Of a DNA stretch of 64,000 nt, positions 1 to 11,654 are shown in pieces (the first letter of the stretch is position 1; every line of letters starts with the position of its first letter). The position numbers and the translations under genes were made by a program. The notes beneath the pieces are model-generated. The model did no database searches. It was given only the letters and a program-made list of their open reading frames with translations, and was not told where the DNA came from. The stretch comes from Telmatactis stephensoni (Eukaryota; Cnidaria; Anthozoa; Actiniaria; Isophelliidae), in the NCBI GenBank assembly GCA_029948255.1, contig JALIZF010001808.1:186001-250000 (forward strand), written 5' to 3'.

Positions 1-662
1 ATGTAACAATATTTTTCACATCACTGCTGATTTGTATAATTCAGAAATACCTGCAGTAGGTAATCAGAATGCAATAGAGTGGTTTTGGTTTGAGTAATGT
101 CTTTAAAAACAGTAATTCCTGTCGTAACTGTGCCGTGCAATGACCCTGCCATTTTCCCAGTCATGTGAATTCTGCTATACTAACAGCTTTATTGGGTAAC
201 ACAAAGAAAAAAACAAAATTACAGAATTTTTGCCCAAAGAGGGAGGTACGAATGGGACTGCATGTAGTCCCATGCTATATGTTGCTTATGCTGCTGATAA
301 AAACCAGACCAAAGCTTAGCATGATTGTCTGACATTAGCCCTACAGCTCAATATACTATACAATATGTACTTTTCCAGTACACTGACTTACTGTACGTCA
401 ATCTAATATGATCAATTTTGTCCAGTTAATTTCTCTCAGATCACCTTGGAAATCAGTTACAAATTCAGTTACAGACATCTTATACCATTCCAAAAAATGG
501 AAAGACTTAATAATTAAAAGTCATTTGTATAGACTCTGTACAATGTAGCTATGTCCTGTAGGTGGTTCTGCTTAGTATAACAAGAACTATTAATGTCCTG
601 TGACCTTGCATATTCAAATGGGGAAAAAGATGTTTGACATTTTACTGTCTTCTTGGTTTTAG
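1..662. other. Intronic sequence upstream of the first DNAJC10 exon seen
   Basis: No exon, RNA gene or clear repeat was recognised here. The stretch ends in a pyrimidine-rich acceptor (ag at 661-662), so it is read as the 3' part of a DNAJC10 intron. The J-domain exons expected for this gene are not present and must lie before base 1. Confidence 0.6.
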
Positions 663-3600
663 GTTTATATGATGAAGATACTGAAATTATAACTCTTAGC
701 TACTCAGATTTCCGTAAGTTTGCCTTTGTTATTCTTGCTGTGTTTTATATGGTACAGTATAAACAGGGTCAGATTTAGGGGAGGGGTGCAGGGGTTGCGC
801 ACCCCCTCCTGAGATGACTTTGAGTCCTTTTTTCTTAATATTATTCCAAAATATCCTCTTGGCAGTTTCCAATTTATATGATAGTGCAACCCCTCCTGAA
901 GATAATCCTGGATCCACCCCTGATGTGCCCCTTTTATTTATTTTTTCATGATGATAGCTACTTATTTTGAATGGGCAACTCTATAATAACAATATACATT
1001 ACATTTCATAATGCATTTTTATATTCCAGAATTATCTGTAGATGGCAGTGACGATATCTGGTTTATCAATTATTATTCACCTTTCTGTTCTCATTGTCAT
1101 GACTTAGCTCCAACAGTAAGTGTAATGATTATCACCATTTGGATTAATATCTAGACATGGTTTGTGAAAAAGAAAGGTGTCAGTACAGGGAGGGATTGGT
1201 ATGGTATCGGCAAGTGGTTGGTAAGGAGTTGGTAATGTATCAATAAGTAGTTGGTAAGATACCAATATTAGTGTTAGTAGTGGTTGGTTATAAGGTACTG
1301 TCAGTGAGTGATTGGTAATTAAGTTGTCAGTGAGTGGTTGTTAAGGTGTTAGAAAGTGGTTGGTAAGGTGTTAGAAAGTGGTTGGTAAGGTGTTAGTAAG
1401 TGGTTGATAAGGTGTCTTGGTAAGGTGTTAGAAAGTGGTTGGTAAGGTGTTAGTAAGTGGTTGATAAGGTGTCAGTAAGTGGTTGGTAAGGTATCAGTAA
1501 GTGGTTGATAAGGTATCCAGGAAGTGGTTTGCAAGATGTCAGTAATTGGTTGATAAGGTGTTAATAAGTGGTTGGTGAGAGGTCAGTAAGTGGTTGATAA
1601 GGTGTTAGTAAGTCGTTGGTAAGGTGTCAGATGTGATCATACCTGTGCAGTGATGATATTTCATGCTTAGTTTATGTTAACATTTTGTGTATGTCTTTAT
1701 CTCATAGTGGAGAGAAGTTGCACGAGAACTAGAGGGAGTTATAAGAATTGGAGCTGTAAATTGTCAAGAAGATTGGGCACTTTGTCAACAACAAAGAATT
1801 CAAAGTTACCCTTCTCTTGTACTTTATCCTTCAGTAAGTGTATTTCATTATAAATTAGACAAATTTAAGTTAATAATAATTGCTCATACTTTTAGTATGT
1901 AAAAAGAGTTGGGTTTATGGTTCTCTCATGGGACATGGGACAGGAAAAATGCTTTTGTTCTTGCATTCTGTTATAGAATGAGGGTCACCAAGTGGCTTCT
2001 TCTTATACTCCAACATTCCAAGAGTGTATTCTCTCTCCCTCCCCTCAGCTTTTGTATCATAAATAATTATACATATTCCTATTTTGTGTGACAGCAACAA
2101 CTGTACAGAGGACAGAGAACAGAAAGAGCACTAGTTAGATTTGTTTTGGATGCACTTGATGCTAAAGTAGTAGAATTAACTAAAGGTAAATCTCTCTAGT
2201 ATTAATACACTTCCAAATACAATTTTCTGTATATGTTATTGATGACTGTGATGTTTTTGTAAACAGATAATTTCAAGACAGAATCATCATCATCAGATCA
2301 TCCATGGCTAATAGATTTCTGTGATCCATCAGGAGGTAATAAATGCTTTATTGGATTTTTGTAAGCACACACTGTTACATGCATTGGAATTTTTCACGTT
2401 TACTCAACCATTTCTTCCCTTGACTTTTAGATTGCCTGTTAAGTGATAGCAAGCTGAAAATTGCATCCATAATGGTAAATATTCCTTTTTTGTTCTTTTT
2501 TATCTAATTGTTCTCTCTGTCATTAAATGTACTACATCTGAGAGTGATCATTTCTATTCATTCATTCCTTAACAATTAGATTCCATTTCCCATGCAACTA
2601 GCCTGTACTATAATAGATGTACAGATAAAGTCAAAATTTGGTGAGAATAAAATTACACCACAAGATGAAGTTGAGCAGCGTGACTGTTGTTCTCACCACA
2701 TTTTGATGTCTTGTGCATTTAAAAATTGAATCTATTTGTTTGTAACATTTATCAAAACATTTCAACCAATCAGAGCATGCATAAGATTTGGCAATGTTAT
2801 CAGGCTATGCATGTGTACAGTCTGTAATCACACAGTCATGGTTCTTGGCAAATCAGAGCTTGAGTAATGTACCAATAATTATTATTATTTCATAAAATTA
2901 TGTAACATTATTTGTAGTTCTGACTTTAAAAAGCTTACAAAGCTGCCAATGTTTTGATCCACAATCATGGATCTTCTACAGTGTGCCATTGATGTTACAA
3001 TGCACACTATTACTAGTAATTCTAGCCGACACTACTAGTTTCAGAATTGTCTAAATCTCTGGGATTTTATTAAGTCATTTCTAGACTTGTCAGATACAAC
3101 CAAATGTTAATATAAATAGACCTAATCCAAGCATCACAATGTTTTCCCAATTCAGGCATGACAAACTTCTAGAGGATTCCTTTTTCTTTTGTTATTACTC
3201 TTCAAAAATTCATAATCAGTATCCCAAATGAATAATGCAACGAGTTTCGAAACAAAAGCAGATCATTCCTTGGGAGGTTTGTCCTGCTGAGTTGGGAAAA
3301 CACTGTCACAATGGATTAGGTCCATTGATCATGAAACCTGACTGCAATTACAATTTCATGAATCACTCCTGTTTCACTTTTTAGGATAATTTATTAACAG
3401 CTGGATCAATAGACTGTTCACATGATGAGGCTTTGTGTACCTCCCTTGGTTACCATGGAGAAATTGTTTACTTTCCAATTCATGAGCTAGAAGCTCGAAA
3501 GGGCACAGTAAGTGTAACCTTAGCAGTTCAACACTGCTTAACTGACTTTATATTTATTTTATACAAAAAATAATAATTATAACAAGAATTGACAATGTTA

Positions 3601-6600
3601 TTAATGGATAAAAGAAAGGAAGGGAATAAGGAAATGTTTTTATTATAAGAAATATGTGGCTTTGTGGCAGATTTCAGGTTCATCATTATATACTCTTCAC
3701 TCCTAGGTAATAAAAAGTTTAGATACTAAAGAAATAGTACAGTATGTTTTACAATTGATGCCTGGACCACAGAACATAAACACCAAGAAATTTGAAGTAA
3801 GTGAAATTCCTTCTTTGGAAAAAGAATATGTACATTTGCAGCAGGTCTCAGTAATTTTCCTTGTATTTATTTTAGGAAATGCAAAGAGAACTAAAAAATG
3901 GCAATCAGAAGCCTTGGCTTGTTCATTTTGACAAAGGAGCTGCCGCTGGGATAGAAATGAAAAAATTACCTGGTATTATCAACGATATGAAGGTAGCACT
4001 ATATTTTCTTCTGAGATGTTTTACTCTCATTGCCTTTTCCTTGAAACAGTGGCTAAATTATCCATGCATTTCTTATAAAGAAAAAGAACTGTTCCAGGGT
4101 CTAAATTAAGCTTAAATGCATTGAAATAAGATTGAAGGAGATCAGAATTAATATTTTAGCAAGAGTGTAAAGTTGTATTTCATGTCTTTCAGGTTGGCCA
4201 TGTTGACTGTTCCAGTTCAAAGGAACTTTGTGATTCACTTCATGTTACAAAATATCCACGTATTGCATTGTTCAAAAAAGTTGGCTTTGAATGGCATCAT
4301 GGTAAATGTACAATTTACTGTAGACCAGGCTAAACGAGAAAACATGTTTCCAGAAACATGCTTCCGTAAACTGTTTCCAGTGTGGTTAAACTGTCTAGAA
4401 ACTCTTTTGTACTCAGGGCTCCTATTGATAGCAGATAGCCTTTTTGGTATCTGACAGGACTACCCTGAGTCGTTATTGTTTTATTTTAAATAAAGGTGTC
4501 ATTCATTCAATTCTCGCATTGCTAGACTGAGAAACATTTGCGAAACGCGCGCGCGCTGGTAATGTTTCTGAAAACGTTTCCTCGTTCAGCCAGGACGTTA
4601 GTCTGGGTTGAAAAAGTCAATCTATGAATATGCTATAGTTCTGAGACTTTTTTACTTTTTTGTAAGTATTGTGTTTATTTGAGCATCTATGTGTTTGTAT
4701 TTTAGGTCGTTTTACAGCACACGATATTGCTGTGTTTGCCAAGGAAAGTGCATCATCTAACGTACAAACCCTTGGTCCTGATGACTTCCCTGGTGTGATT
4801 GCACCAAATCGTCCATTCTTTGTAGACTTCTTTGCACCTGTAAGTATCATTTCGGTAAAACTAAAAACATCAATCAAAATCAAAATTTTTTGTTTATCCT
4901 CGGATTTCAGAGTAGCAAATACTGCTAAAATCTCCGAGACTCATTCACACTCTCTACTACTACATTCGATATACTCTACATATAACACTCAACTCACATG
5001 TTGATTTTTGCTGAGGGAGGAAAAACCGGAGAATCCGGAGAAAAACCCTCGTGACATGGGAGAGAACAACACATCAAACAAACTCAATTCACGTATGGCC
5101 CGAGCCGGGAATCGAGCCCGGACCACAGCGGTGAGAGGCGAGTGGCTTAACCACTACGCCACCCAAAATGACACCCATGACACCCAAAATGCATGTCACG
5201 ATTTTCCGACTCTGTCCCGGCATTACTCAGTGGTTTGTTTGTTGCCATGTATCTTTAAAGACTCATAATCTTTAGATGATAAAGTGCTCACATGTATCTT
5301 TTGCAACTGCAGCCCGAGTGAATGTCAGCCCTGATTGTTTAGTTATCTCTTGGGAAACCATATTGTTTTCTGTGTTTTTAATAAAACATTACCTGACGAA
5401 AATCATTTACTGTGTGTGTGTTATAGTGGTGTCCACCATGTATGAAGCTTTTGCCTGAGTACCGCAAAGCATCTCGCTCCTTCATTGGAAAACGAAACAT
5501 TGGATTTGGGACTGTGGACTGCACCATTCATGTCAATTTATGTCACACGGTAAATATTCTTTTCCGCATCACAGCTAACTTCCTTGTTGTGAACAGAATG
5601 CGTAAACATATTTTGAAATTTATCTCGAATTTTAGCTGAAACGCCTGGAATATTTATTAATTATTTACTAGTGGATTTCAGCATGGACAACGCAGATATC
5701 GTGAGTGCGCGCGCGTTCTTTTTTTAACGCGTGCGCTGTTGTCTTGTTCCAGGTTCACGAGTTTCGGCACAACTTCAGTTTGGCTCTCACCCGTCCTGAA
5801 ATCTTTAGACGACATCGCGTACATACCGTGAAAAGTGTTCTCACACCAACGTTGCTTTAGTCCGAGACAACAAAGTTATTAATATTCTCTGTGTGTTTTC
5901 TTGTTTCAGTATAATATTCGTTCATACCCGACTACTATTTTGTACAACAACACAGTGCCAATCCAGTTTAGTGGACACCATTCTGCTGGTGATTTAATAG
6001 ACTTTGTCGAGGTAAGGACATTTTTGGTAAGGATAATATGGCTCAATTATAGCTGCATTTCACTCTCATTTCACTGTCTCATGCGACATACTATCACGTG
6101 GAAGGCAAGTAAACGGTGGAAAAGGCACGGAATGCAACAGTGTACAACAGTGGTCGATCGGTCCTGGCACGGCTTCAGAGGCCGGCACATTAGTTAATTC
6201 TAAGATACCTGCCTCTAAACTACTCTGCCTTAACTAGTAACATTAAAGTGATATAAAATATTTTCTCACAATAAAAACGGTGGCCACTAGAGAGAAAATT
6301 TTGAAGAAATCCAATTACTTGTCTGACGCCCTGAATAGATATTTTAAATCTCGGAGCTGATTGCATTTGTTAAAATCTACAGAATACTTTGAGTCCATCT
6401 GTGGTGGATCTTACTCCAGAAACATTCGATTCGCTGGTTAGTCAAAGAGACTTTGGTGATACTTGGCTAGTTGACTTCTACGCGCCGTGGTGTGGTCCTT
6501 GTCAGGAATTATTGCCAACCTGGAACAAATTGGCAAAGGTATGGTATTGCGCATACTCTATACGCGTGTAGAAGAGGCATCCCACATGGTTAGTCTTTTG

Positions 6601-9578
6601 TAGCTGTTCTAGTACTGATTTAAAGAGCTTATAGAGATGTTTTGTCTTTGCAGCGTTTAAAAGGGGATGCCCATGTCGGCTCGGTCGACTGCGTCAAACA
6701 CCAAAGTTTCTGTTCGCAGCAAAACATACGTTCCTTTCCAACGATACGACTTTATTCACATACCAGTACTGGATCATGGGATTATGTGTAAGTCATTGCT
6801 TTAAAACAAATATCATTACATGTAACATCTTTCGTAATATGCCCCCCTCCCCCTCCCCCTCCCCAAGTGGAAACTTTCCATAAGTGGACACTCCCAAAGG
6901 ATGACCCAGTCAACCAGTTTGGACAGTCAATTCATTGGATAGCACGCTGTAATCGCTACGCAAAAACGTTCTTAACGCTGCACATATGCACCATAAAATA
7001 GTGATTGGTTTGCAATGTTTTTGTACAGTGTTCACCAAGGCTGGCGAGATGTAGAGTCATTGTACATATGGTCCTATCAACACCTTCCATCCATAGTAAC
7101 AGACGTCACAAGTGATGTGTTCTTTGGTGAAGTACTCAGTAGTGAAGAACCTTGGTTATTGGATTTTTACGCGCCATGGTGTGGTCCATGTATGCGATTT
7201 GCTCCTCATTTTGAAAGAGTAGCCAAGGTAATTTCAGTTTCTTGGTTGCCATTAACCAGTCTGTAGGCTTGTAAATCTTTCAAGAAGTACAATCGAGTTC
7301 TACTACCTGATACTTGTGAGCAGAGGTGACTTTTCTAATCCCTTCGTGGAGCAAAGGGAAAAGTGACCGCTGCCGGCCCTCGCGATTTCCACATCCACAT
7401 TTCTGGATGTAAAAAACCTGTTTCAAAACCGGTTTTGTATCCAAATGTTATCATGCGCATGGCAGTTTCTCTCTCAAGGTATCGCTGGCTCGTGAAAATG
7501 ACGTCTTGTACGTCATCTTCGCGCATGCTCAACCTGGAAAGTCGCGATGACCGACAGAGGAAAAAACCTCTGCTAGCAGGGTAATTTCCTCTCTGCAAAA
7601 CGCGCAACAAATTGCATCATGTAACGAATAAACTATGATGGCTGTAGCTTTGTGTTTCAATCTAACCTTTGTAAACGTAGACCTTGAATCTGTTCTCAAG
7701 CCACTTGAGCGCAATATTTCAAGAAAAGTTCCATCGTGTGTTAAATCCCAGGGGATTCAGTGTTACAGAAACAGAAATCGTCCAAAGGTTCCAGAGGATA
7801 TTTTGTAAAAGTTTCGAGAAGAAAAGGTCCCAAAGTCGTCTCAGGGGCGTGTGCGAAGCACCTGCACCCTCTCCTAAATCCGCCCCTGAATCGTGTTGTA
7901 GATATGTCATTAGGAGCAAGGATGCCACAGTTGGTTAGAGCGCGGCTTTCCGTGCGAGAGGTCGCGAGTTCGATCATCAGTGACCTCACATCCTTGTTTC
8001 GACTTCTTTCCTTTCCGTGTAGCTTGAAGTAGCTTTAAATACCCGAAAAACGGAGCAGTGATGGAAAGAGTGGGGTAAAATGAGCGGACCGTCGGCTTCC
8101 TGGGAGACCAGCTTCTCGCTTTGCTTCTAGCTGAAGGAACTTCCGATGTTATAGTGCTTTACCTTTTTTTTACCTTTATGTTCGAGGTGATCGAGGTAGA
8201 TGTTGGACGTTCAATTTGATTCATTTATCGTTTTATGTCTAGATACTTGGTGATAAAGTGCGATGCGGAAAAATAAATTGTGAGCAAGATTATCATGTCT
8301 GTCATCAAGCTGGCATTTCTTCCTATCCTTCAGTAAGACTTTATCTTGGTGGACACAATGGAATGTCGCAGGTATCCCCTATGTTAACTTGTTTTATATT
8401 GCTAAGTATACTATCATAAGAGCGAGATAAATTATCCACAAGTGTGGTTTAGTTGGTAACTACGCTACCTGCAGTCAGAGGTTCATAGTTCATTCCTCGA
8501 ATTTGATCCTCGTTGACCTCACCCAACTTCTCTCCAAATGATTGATGGAGAGGGCAAGCTCGCACTCGAGTTACCAAATCAGTCAGCAAACTACAAGTTG
8601 CCGACGTTAAATTGTATCTAAAGGGATTAGTTATTGTCCTTATTTTCGGCAAAAAAAACACTGGCTGTACCATGTGAACTTTCATGGCTGATGTCTCGAA
8701 CGCAAATCCGTTTCCCTCCTTTTTTCTAAACCTTTTTTCTAAATATTTAGCGTAAGGTACTGTTAACTTGCATGCATGATTTGTTTGTAGCCGATTGAAG
8801 GGGATACGTATATCGAAACACAAGAACCTGACGAAATTGTTGAGTTAGTCAAGCAAGGGCTAGAAGATAGAGAAGAAAAAGAATCAAATGATGACAAAGA
8901 CGACGGAGAATCGAAGGATCTGCGAGACGAAAAAGATGACAGAGAAATGAAAGAAGAAAGACCAGAAACGGAAGAAATGAAAGAAGAAAGATTAGACTCG
9001 GAAGAAATGAAAGATGAAAGATTAGAAAGAGAAGAAATGAAAGAAGAAAGAGAAGATGAAAGAGAAGGAAACGAAAATGATGAAGGTGAAAGAGAAGGAG
9101 TTGAAGAAAAAGATGACAGGGAAGTCGAGAATGAAGACATCCCAGAAGAAGCTCATAAAGATGATGATGTCTTGCATGAAACTAGGGTATGTAAATCTCT
9201 ACGTCAGCTTGGGATTCCTGTGGAAGGTATCCGCTAACACAGGATACCCAATGAAATCATATAACTCTTGGGCAGATCAATTATTTGAGAAAATTCCAGA
9301 CCAATTCTAAATACCAAACCGCGTACAATAGCAACAAATTAAGAGTAATTGACTCTCTCCCTTCTATTCAATGTTGTATCCAGGCTTCACTCTCAGTTTA
9401 GTTGTTGGTAGTCTTAACTTACTACATTGCGGATAGGAGGGGGAGGGAGTGGAAGACATTGAACCCGCCTGCCCTTGATAAGCAGTGTAGATGATCTGGG
9501 ATTGTAGTTACTAGATTACATTTACTAATTACTGTTTGTTATTCTTTTCAGCAACATCCAATCCACGATGAGTTTTAA
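663..9578 (+). CDS. DNAJC10: DNAJC10 / ERdj5, ER disulfide reductase, 5'-truncated by the window edge (19 exons)
   Basis: ERdj5 is an ER-lumenal PDI-family reductase with an N-terminal J-domain that recruits BiP and promotes ER-associated degradation. Exons read by GT-AG sites and phase: 663-713, 1030-1115, 1708-1833, 2095-2185, 2267-2335, 2431-2474, 3385-3507, 3707-3796, 3876-3992, 4193-4301, 4706-4839, 5427-5549, 5910-6011, 6383-6538, 6654-6787, 7029-7227, 8243-8371, 8791-9186, 9552-9578. They encode 767 residues. Thioredoxin active sites are CSHC (residues 36-39), CPPC (348-351), CGPC (458-461) and CGPC (569-572). Between the first two lie the non-catalytic thioredoxin-like segments typical of ERdj5. 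Segment order and sequence (LYDEDTEIITL; DFFAPWCPPC across an exon junction) match the vertebrate protein, which from memory has CHPC at the third site. The J-domain is missing only because of the window edge. Unusual: exon 18 adds about 110 Glu/Lys/Asp-rich residues before a nine-codon last exon ending in HDEF. Confidence 0.95.
764..922 (+). mobile_element. hAT-like MITE, copy 1 (DNAJC10 intron)
   Basis: The ends read CAGGGTCAGATTTAGG and, inverted, CAGGGGTGGATCCAGG, resembling the CAGGGGCGGATCCAGG ends common in hAT non-autonomous elements. The interior matches the element at 7749-7888 in the opposite orientation. Confidence 0.6.
1200..1630 (+). repeat. 22-bp intronic minisatellite
   Basis: About 20 degenerate copies of the unit AAGTGGTTGGTAAGGTGTTA(GT) in tandem inside a DNAJC10 intron. 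Units vary at two or three positions and some are shortened. Each unit contains GGTAAGGTG, which resembles a 5' splice site. Confidence 0.85.
2577..2888. mobile_element. Palindromic MITE, CCAATCAGAGC family, copy in a DNAJC10 intron
   Basis: It contains an inverted pair: a segment ending GTCAAAATTTGGTGAGAA (about 2630-2648) and TTGTTCTCACCACATTTTGA (about 2688-2707). It also carries CCAATCAGAGCATGC near 2766 and a variant CAAATCAGAGC near 2852. The same inner segments occur at 30959-31128 and 33749-34545, so this is a diverged family member. Confidence 0.6.
3119..3322. mobile_element. MITE with GACCTAATCC termini, copy 1
   Basis: Inverted termini of roughly 35 bases: GACCTAATCCAAGCATCACA at the left and its imperfect complement ending GGATTAGGTC at the right. 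A second copy with the same interior lies at 40140-40356. Confidence 0.7.
4320..4604. mobile_element. MITE in a DNAJC10 intron
   Basis: Left end GTAGACCAGGCTAAACGAG, followed by a GTTTCCAGAAACAT block, is complementary to the right end around ATGTTTCTGAAAACGTTTCC and CTCGTTCAGCCAGGAC. No coding capacity is seen. Confidence 0.6.
4888..5170 (-). mobile_element. tRNA-derived SINE, reverse orientation
   Basis: On the minus strand the head has an A-box-like TGGCGTAGTGG and a B-box-like GGCTCGATTCCC with tRNA-like spacing, followed by a body with GTTGTTCTCTCCCATGTCAC. The same head and body occur at 59271-59400 (plus). The 3' part (about 4888-5000 here) recurs at 40013-40120. The CCA end and an intact cloverleaf are absent, so it is a retroposon and not a tRNA gene. 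Confidence 0.75.
7749..7888 (-). mobile_element. hAT-like MITE, copy 2 (DNAJC10 intron)
   Basis: Reverse-oriented relative of 764-922. The ends are CAGGGGATTCAG and CCGCCCCTG, with the shared interior GAGACGACTTTGGGACCTTT on the minus strand. Confidence 0.6.
7912..8125 (+). mobile_element. Second tRNA-derived SINE family
   Basis: The head GATGCCACAGTTGGTTAGAG has an A-box-like segment, and about 40 bases later GCGAGTTCGATCATC matches a degenerate B box. A body of about 150 bases follows. It differs from the SINE at 4888-5170. Confidence 0.55.
8440..8605 (+). mobile_element. Possible tRNA-derived SINE fragment
   Basis: TGGTTTAGTTGG resembles an A box and is followed by CAGAGGTTCATAGTTC as a poor B-box match. 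This is weaker than the other two SINEs and could be chance. Confidence 0.3.
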
Positions 9579-9845
9579 CAGAGATGGCATATGGTGCCTT
9601 CTACAATACTTAGGGAGTAGGATAAATACTTCTTTATCTGCACAATCCCATTAATATAAAAACAGGAAGACGTACAATCTTGTTAAAACTAATAAAAAGA
9701 TATCAATATTGAATTGTATATAAATCCACATAAAAAGAAGGGGAAAACGATTGGAGTTTGACCTTTAAATGCTCCGAGTTTCACTGAAGAGGGTTTTAAA
9801 ATGTAAAATGTATATTTTGCTACGTAAAATAGTTTCAAGAAACGA

Positions 9846-9851
9846 AATAAA
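9846..9851 (+). promoter_or_regulatory. DNAJC10: Poly(A) signal AATAAA for DNAJC10
   Basis: A canonical AATAAA lies about 270 bases after the DNAJC10 stop (9576-9578), giving a plausible 3' UTR of 9579 to about 9870. A weaker AATAAA-like hexamer occurs near 9690. Confidence 0.55.
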
Positions 9852-9984
9852 AGCGGATTTTAGATAAAAAGAAGTTTGGCTTGTTTGTTACTTATGATAA
9901 TGACTTGCTAGGATTTTGTCTAAAACTTCCCCATACACCCCTAGCCTCTTAGCAGGCGGCGCTCTACGGCTTTGCTCTGTTACC

Positions 9985-10018
9985 AAGAGAAAATGAGGTA
10001 AGTACCTCATTTTCTCTT
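9985..10018. repeat. Perfect short palindrome
   Basis: A 16-base arm starting AAGAGAAAATGAGG, a 2-base spacer and the exact complement. It lies just beyond the DNAJC10 3' end. Confidence 0.8.
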
Positions 10019-10114
10019 GCTGTTACTCTGTAATCCGGCGCTGCACATTCAGACAGATAACCCAACAAGAGAGTCATCAGAGACCATAATATTGTATGGA
10101 CCGATGAATTCGGT

Positions 10115-10330
10115 ACGGTGGCCCACAGGGGCAAAACACAATGCAAAATTCCCTTGAAAACACAAAGTTTTATGGAATACAACAATCTTTCACAGAACAC
10201 AACATGGTCTCGTGGAATATACAACAATCTTTCACTGAACACAACAAAGTTTCGTGGAACACAACAATCTCTCACAGAACACAAAGTTTCACAGTACACA
10301 TGCACAAGTCTTTCACAAGCAACTAAACTG
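10115..10330 (+). repeat. Minisatellite-bearing dispersed repeat, left copy
   Basis: Begins ACGGTGGCCCACAGGGGCAA, contains four or five diverged units of roughly 30 bases around ACACAACAATCTTTCACAGA, and ends CTTTCACAAGCAACTA. The same structure is inverted at 14229-14409. Confidence 0.75.
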
Positions 10331-10796
10331 ATCTTTCACGGGGCAACACTCTTTCACAAGCACAGCTGCCACAGGCTTCCCAGTCTGATTATCTGTGGAT
10401 TATGTCTAGTAACGGTCATTTCCAGGTTGAAAGCTAAATATACCCTGTTAGAAATGCTCTCAAAATGACTGATTTTTTCAAACATCATGGCAAATATTGA
10501 GTTCAAAAATAAAGATTAATGCTTATTTAAGTCTTGGAACTCAGGGATAGCTTGTTACCTCTTTCCCTCATCCCTCTCCTCCCCTCACCCCTATTTGCGT
10601 GTTCAAATGGAACGTTCCGGTGTAAGTCGATCAGGTGGCACATACAGCACAATCGGAGAACAGTGAAAACGATAGCCTGGTTTTCATTATCGAAGCAAGA
10701 CAACGCCAAGGTCGTGTTTTCACTTGTAAAAGTAGCGACGCAAGCATAAACGCTAGCGCAAAAGAACGGAAGGTTTTATTTTTCTTGCGTGGGCTT

Positions 10797-11010
10797 GCGT
10801 CGTCTTGAAGTCGTCTTTCGCTGTCTTTCGTCGTCTTGCGTTGTCTTGCTTCGTCTTGCGTGCGTCGTCTTTCTTGTCTTTCGTTGTCTTTCATTGTCTT
10901 GCGTCGTCTTGTTTCGTCTTGAGTTGTCTTGCGTCGTCTTGCATGCGTTGTGTTGAGTCATCGTGCGTGGTCTTGCGTGGTTTCCCGTAGTCTTGCGTCG
11001 TCTTGCGTCG
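10797..11010 (+). repeat. Short tandem repeat, 10-11 bp GTCTTGCGTC unit
   Basis: About 18 degenerate copies of TCGTCTTGCGT in tandem, with variants such as TCGTCTTTCGT. Open frames through it on either strand are by-products of the repeat. Confidence 0.8.
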
Positions 11011-11038
11011 TTAGCGTGAACAAGGCATTATATCGCGT

Positions 11039-11184
11039 GTTTTATCCTACACCATAGGAAATACAGCCAATCAGAAAGCAGGAAAGCCGTTGTATATTCG
11101 GCGGTATTCAAGTGTCTCTTCCCATGACACATTGCCATTATCTGCTGTATTTTCTGATGGTGTGGGCTTAGTGTAGGATAAAAT
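11039..11184. mobile_element. MITE with TTTATCCTACAC termini
   Basis: Left end TTTATCCTACACCATAGG and right end GTGTAGGATAAAAT are inverted. An inner pair (AATACAGCCAATCAGAAA and TGTATTTTCTGATGG) extends the stem. About 146 bp, non-coding. Confidence 0.65.
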
Positions 11185-11654
11185 AATTGTATGTATTTGC
11201 TACCTAACGCATAAAATAGATTAAAGATAGATAAAAGCGATTTGAATTCATGCTACGGGGACAAATTCTAATGTAAGTCAGGAATTTTGTAAGAAATGGT
11301 TCCCAATTTTATTATTCAAATCGGTATTTAAAAGTAAAAATATTATCACTTGCGAGAAAAAAAGTCCTGATATTCGAAAAAAGAAAAAAATAGGAGAAAA
11401 CGTCCAGACATTCGAAAAAAGAAAAGGAAAAAAAAGAAAGAAATTTGTAATGTCTAGGAAATGCACCCCACAGAAACAATGCAGTAAGATATATGAATAA
11501 TTATAATTAAAAATAAAAAACGAAACTGATGAAATTTATCAGAAAAAATATCAAAAACACCAAACATTTAAAAACAATTTCAAAAAGATGTAATTTTAAC
11601 TTAAAGCTTGGGAAAGAAACGGAAAAAATGAAGAAAAAAAGAAGTCAGAAAAGA

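Noticed and set aside
8763..9140. 125-codon minus-strand Ser/Phe-rich frame
   Set aside because: Shadow of the acidic DNAJC10 exon 18.
10141..10468. Overlapping plus-strand open frames of 61-116 codons
   Set aside because: They follow the roughly 30-base internal repeat and differ in the inverted copy.
10631..10990. Charged or Ser/Cys-rich frames on both strands
   Set aside because: They are translations of the GTCTTGCGTC tandem repeat.
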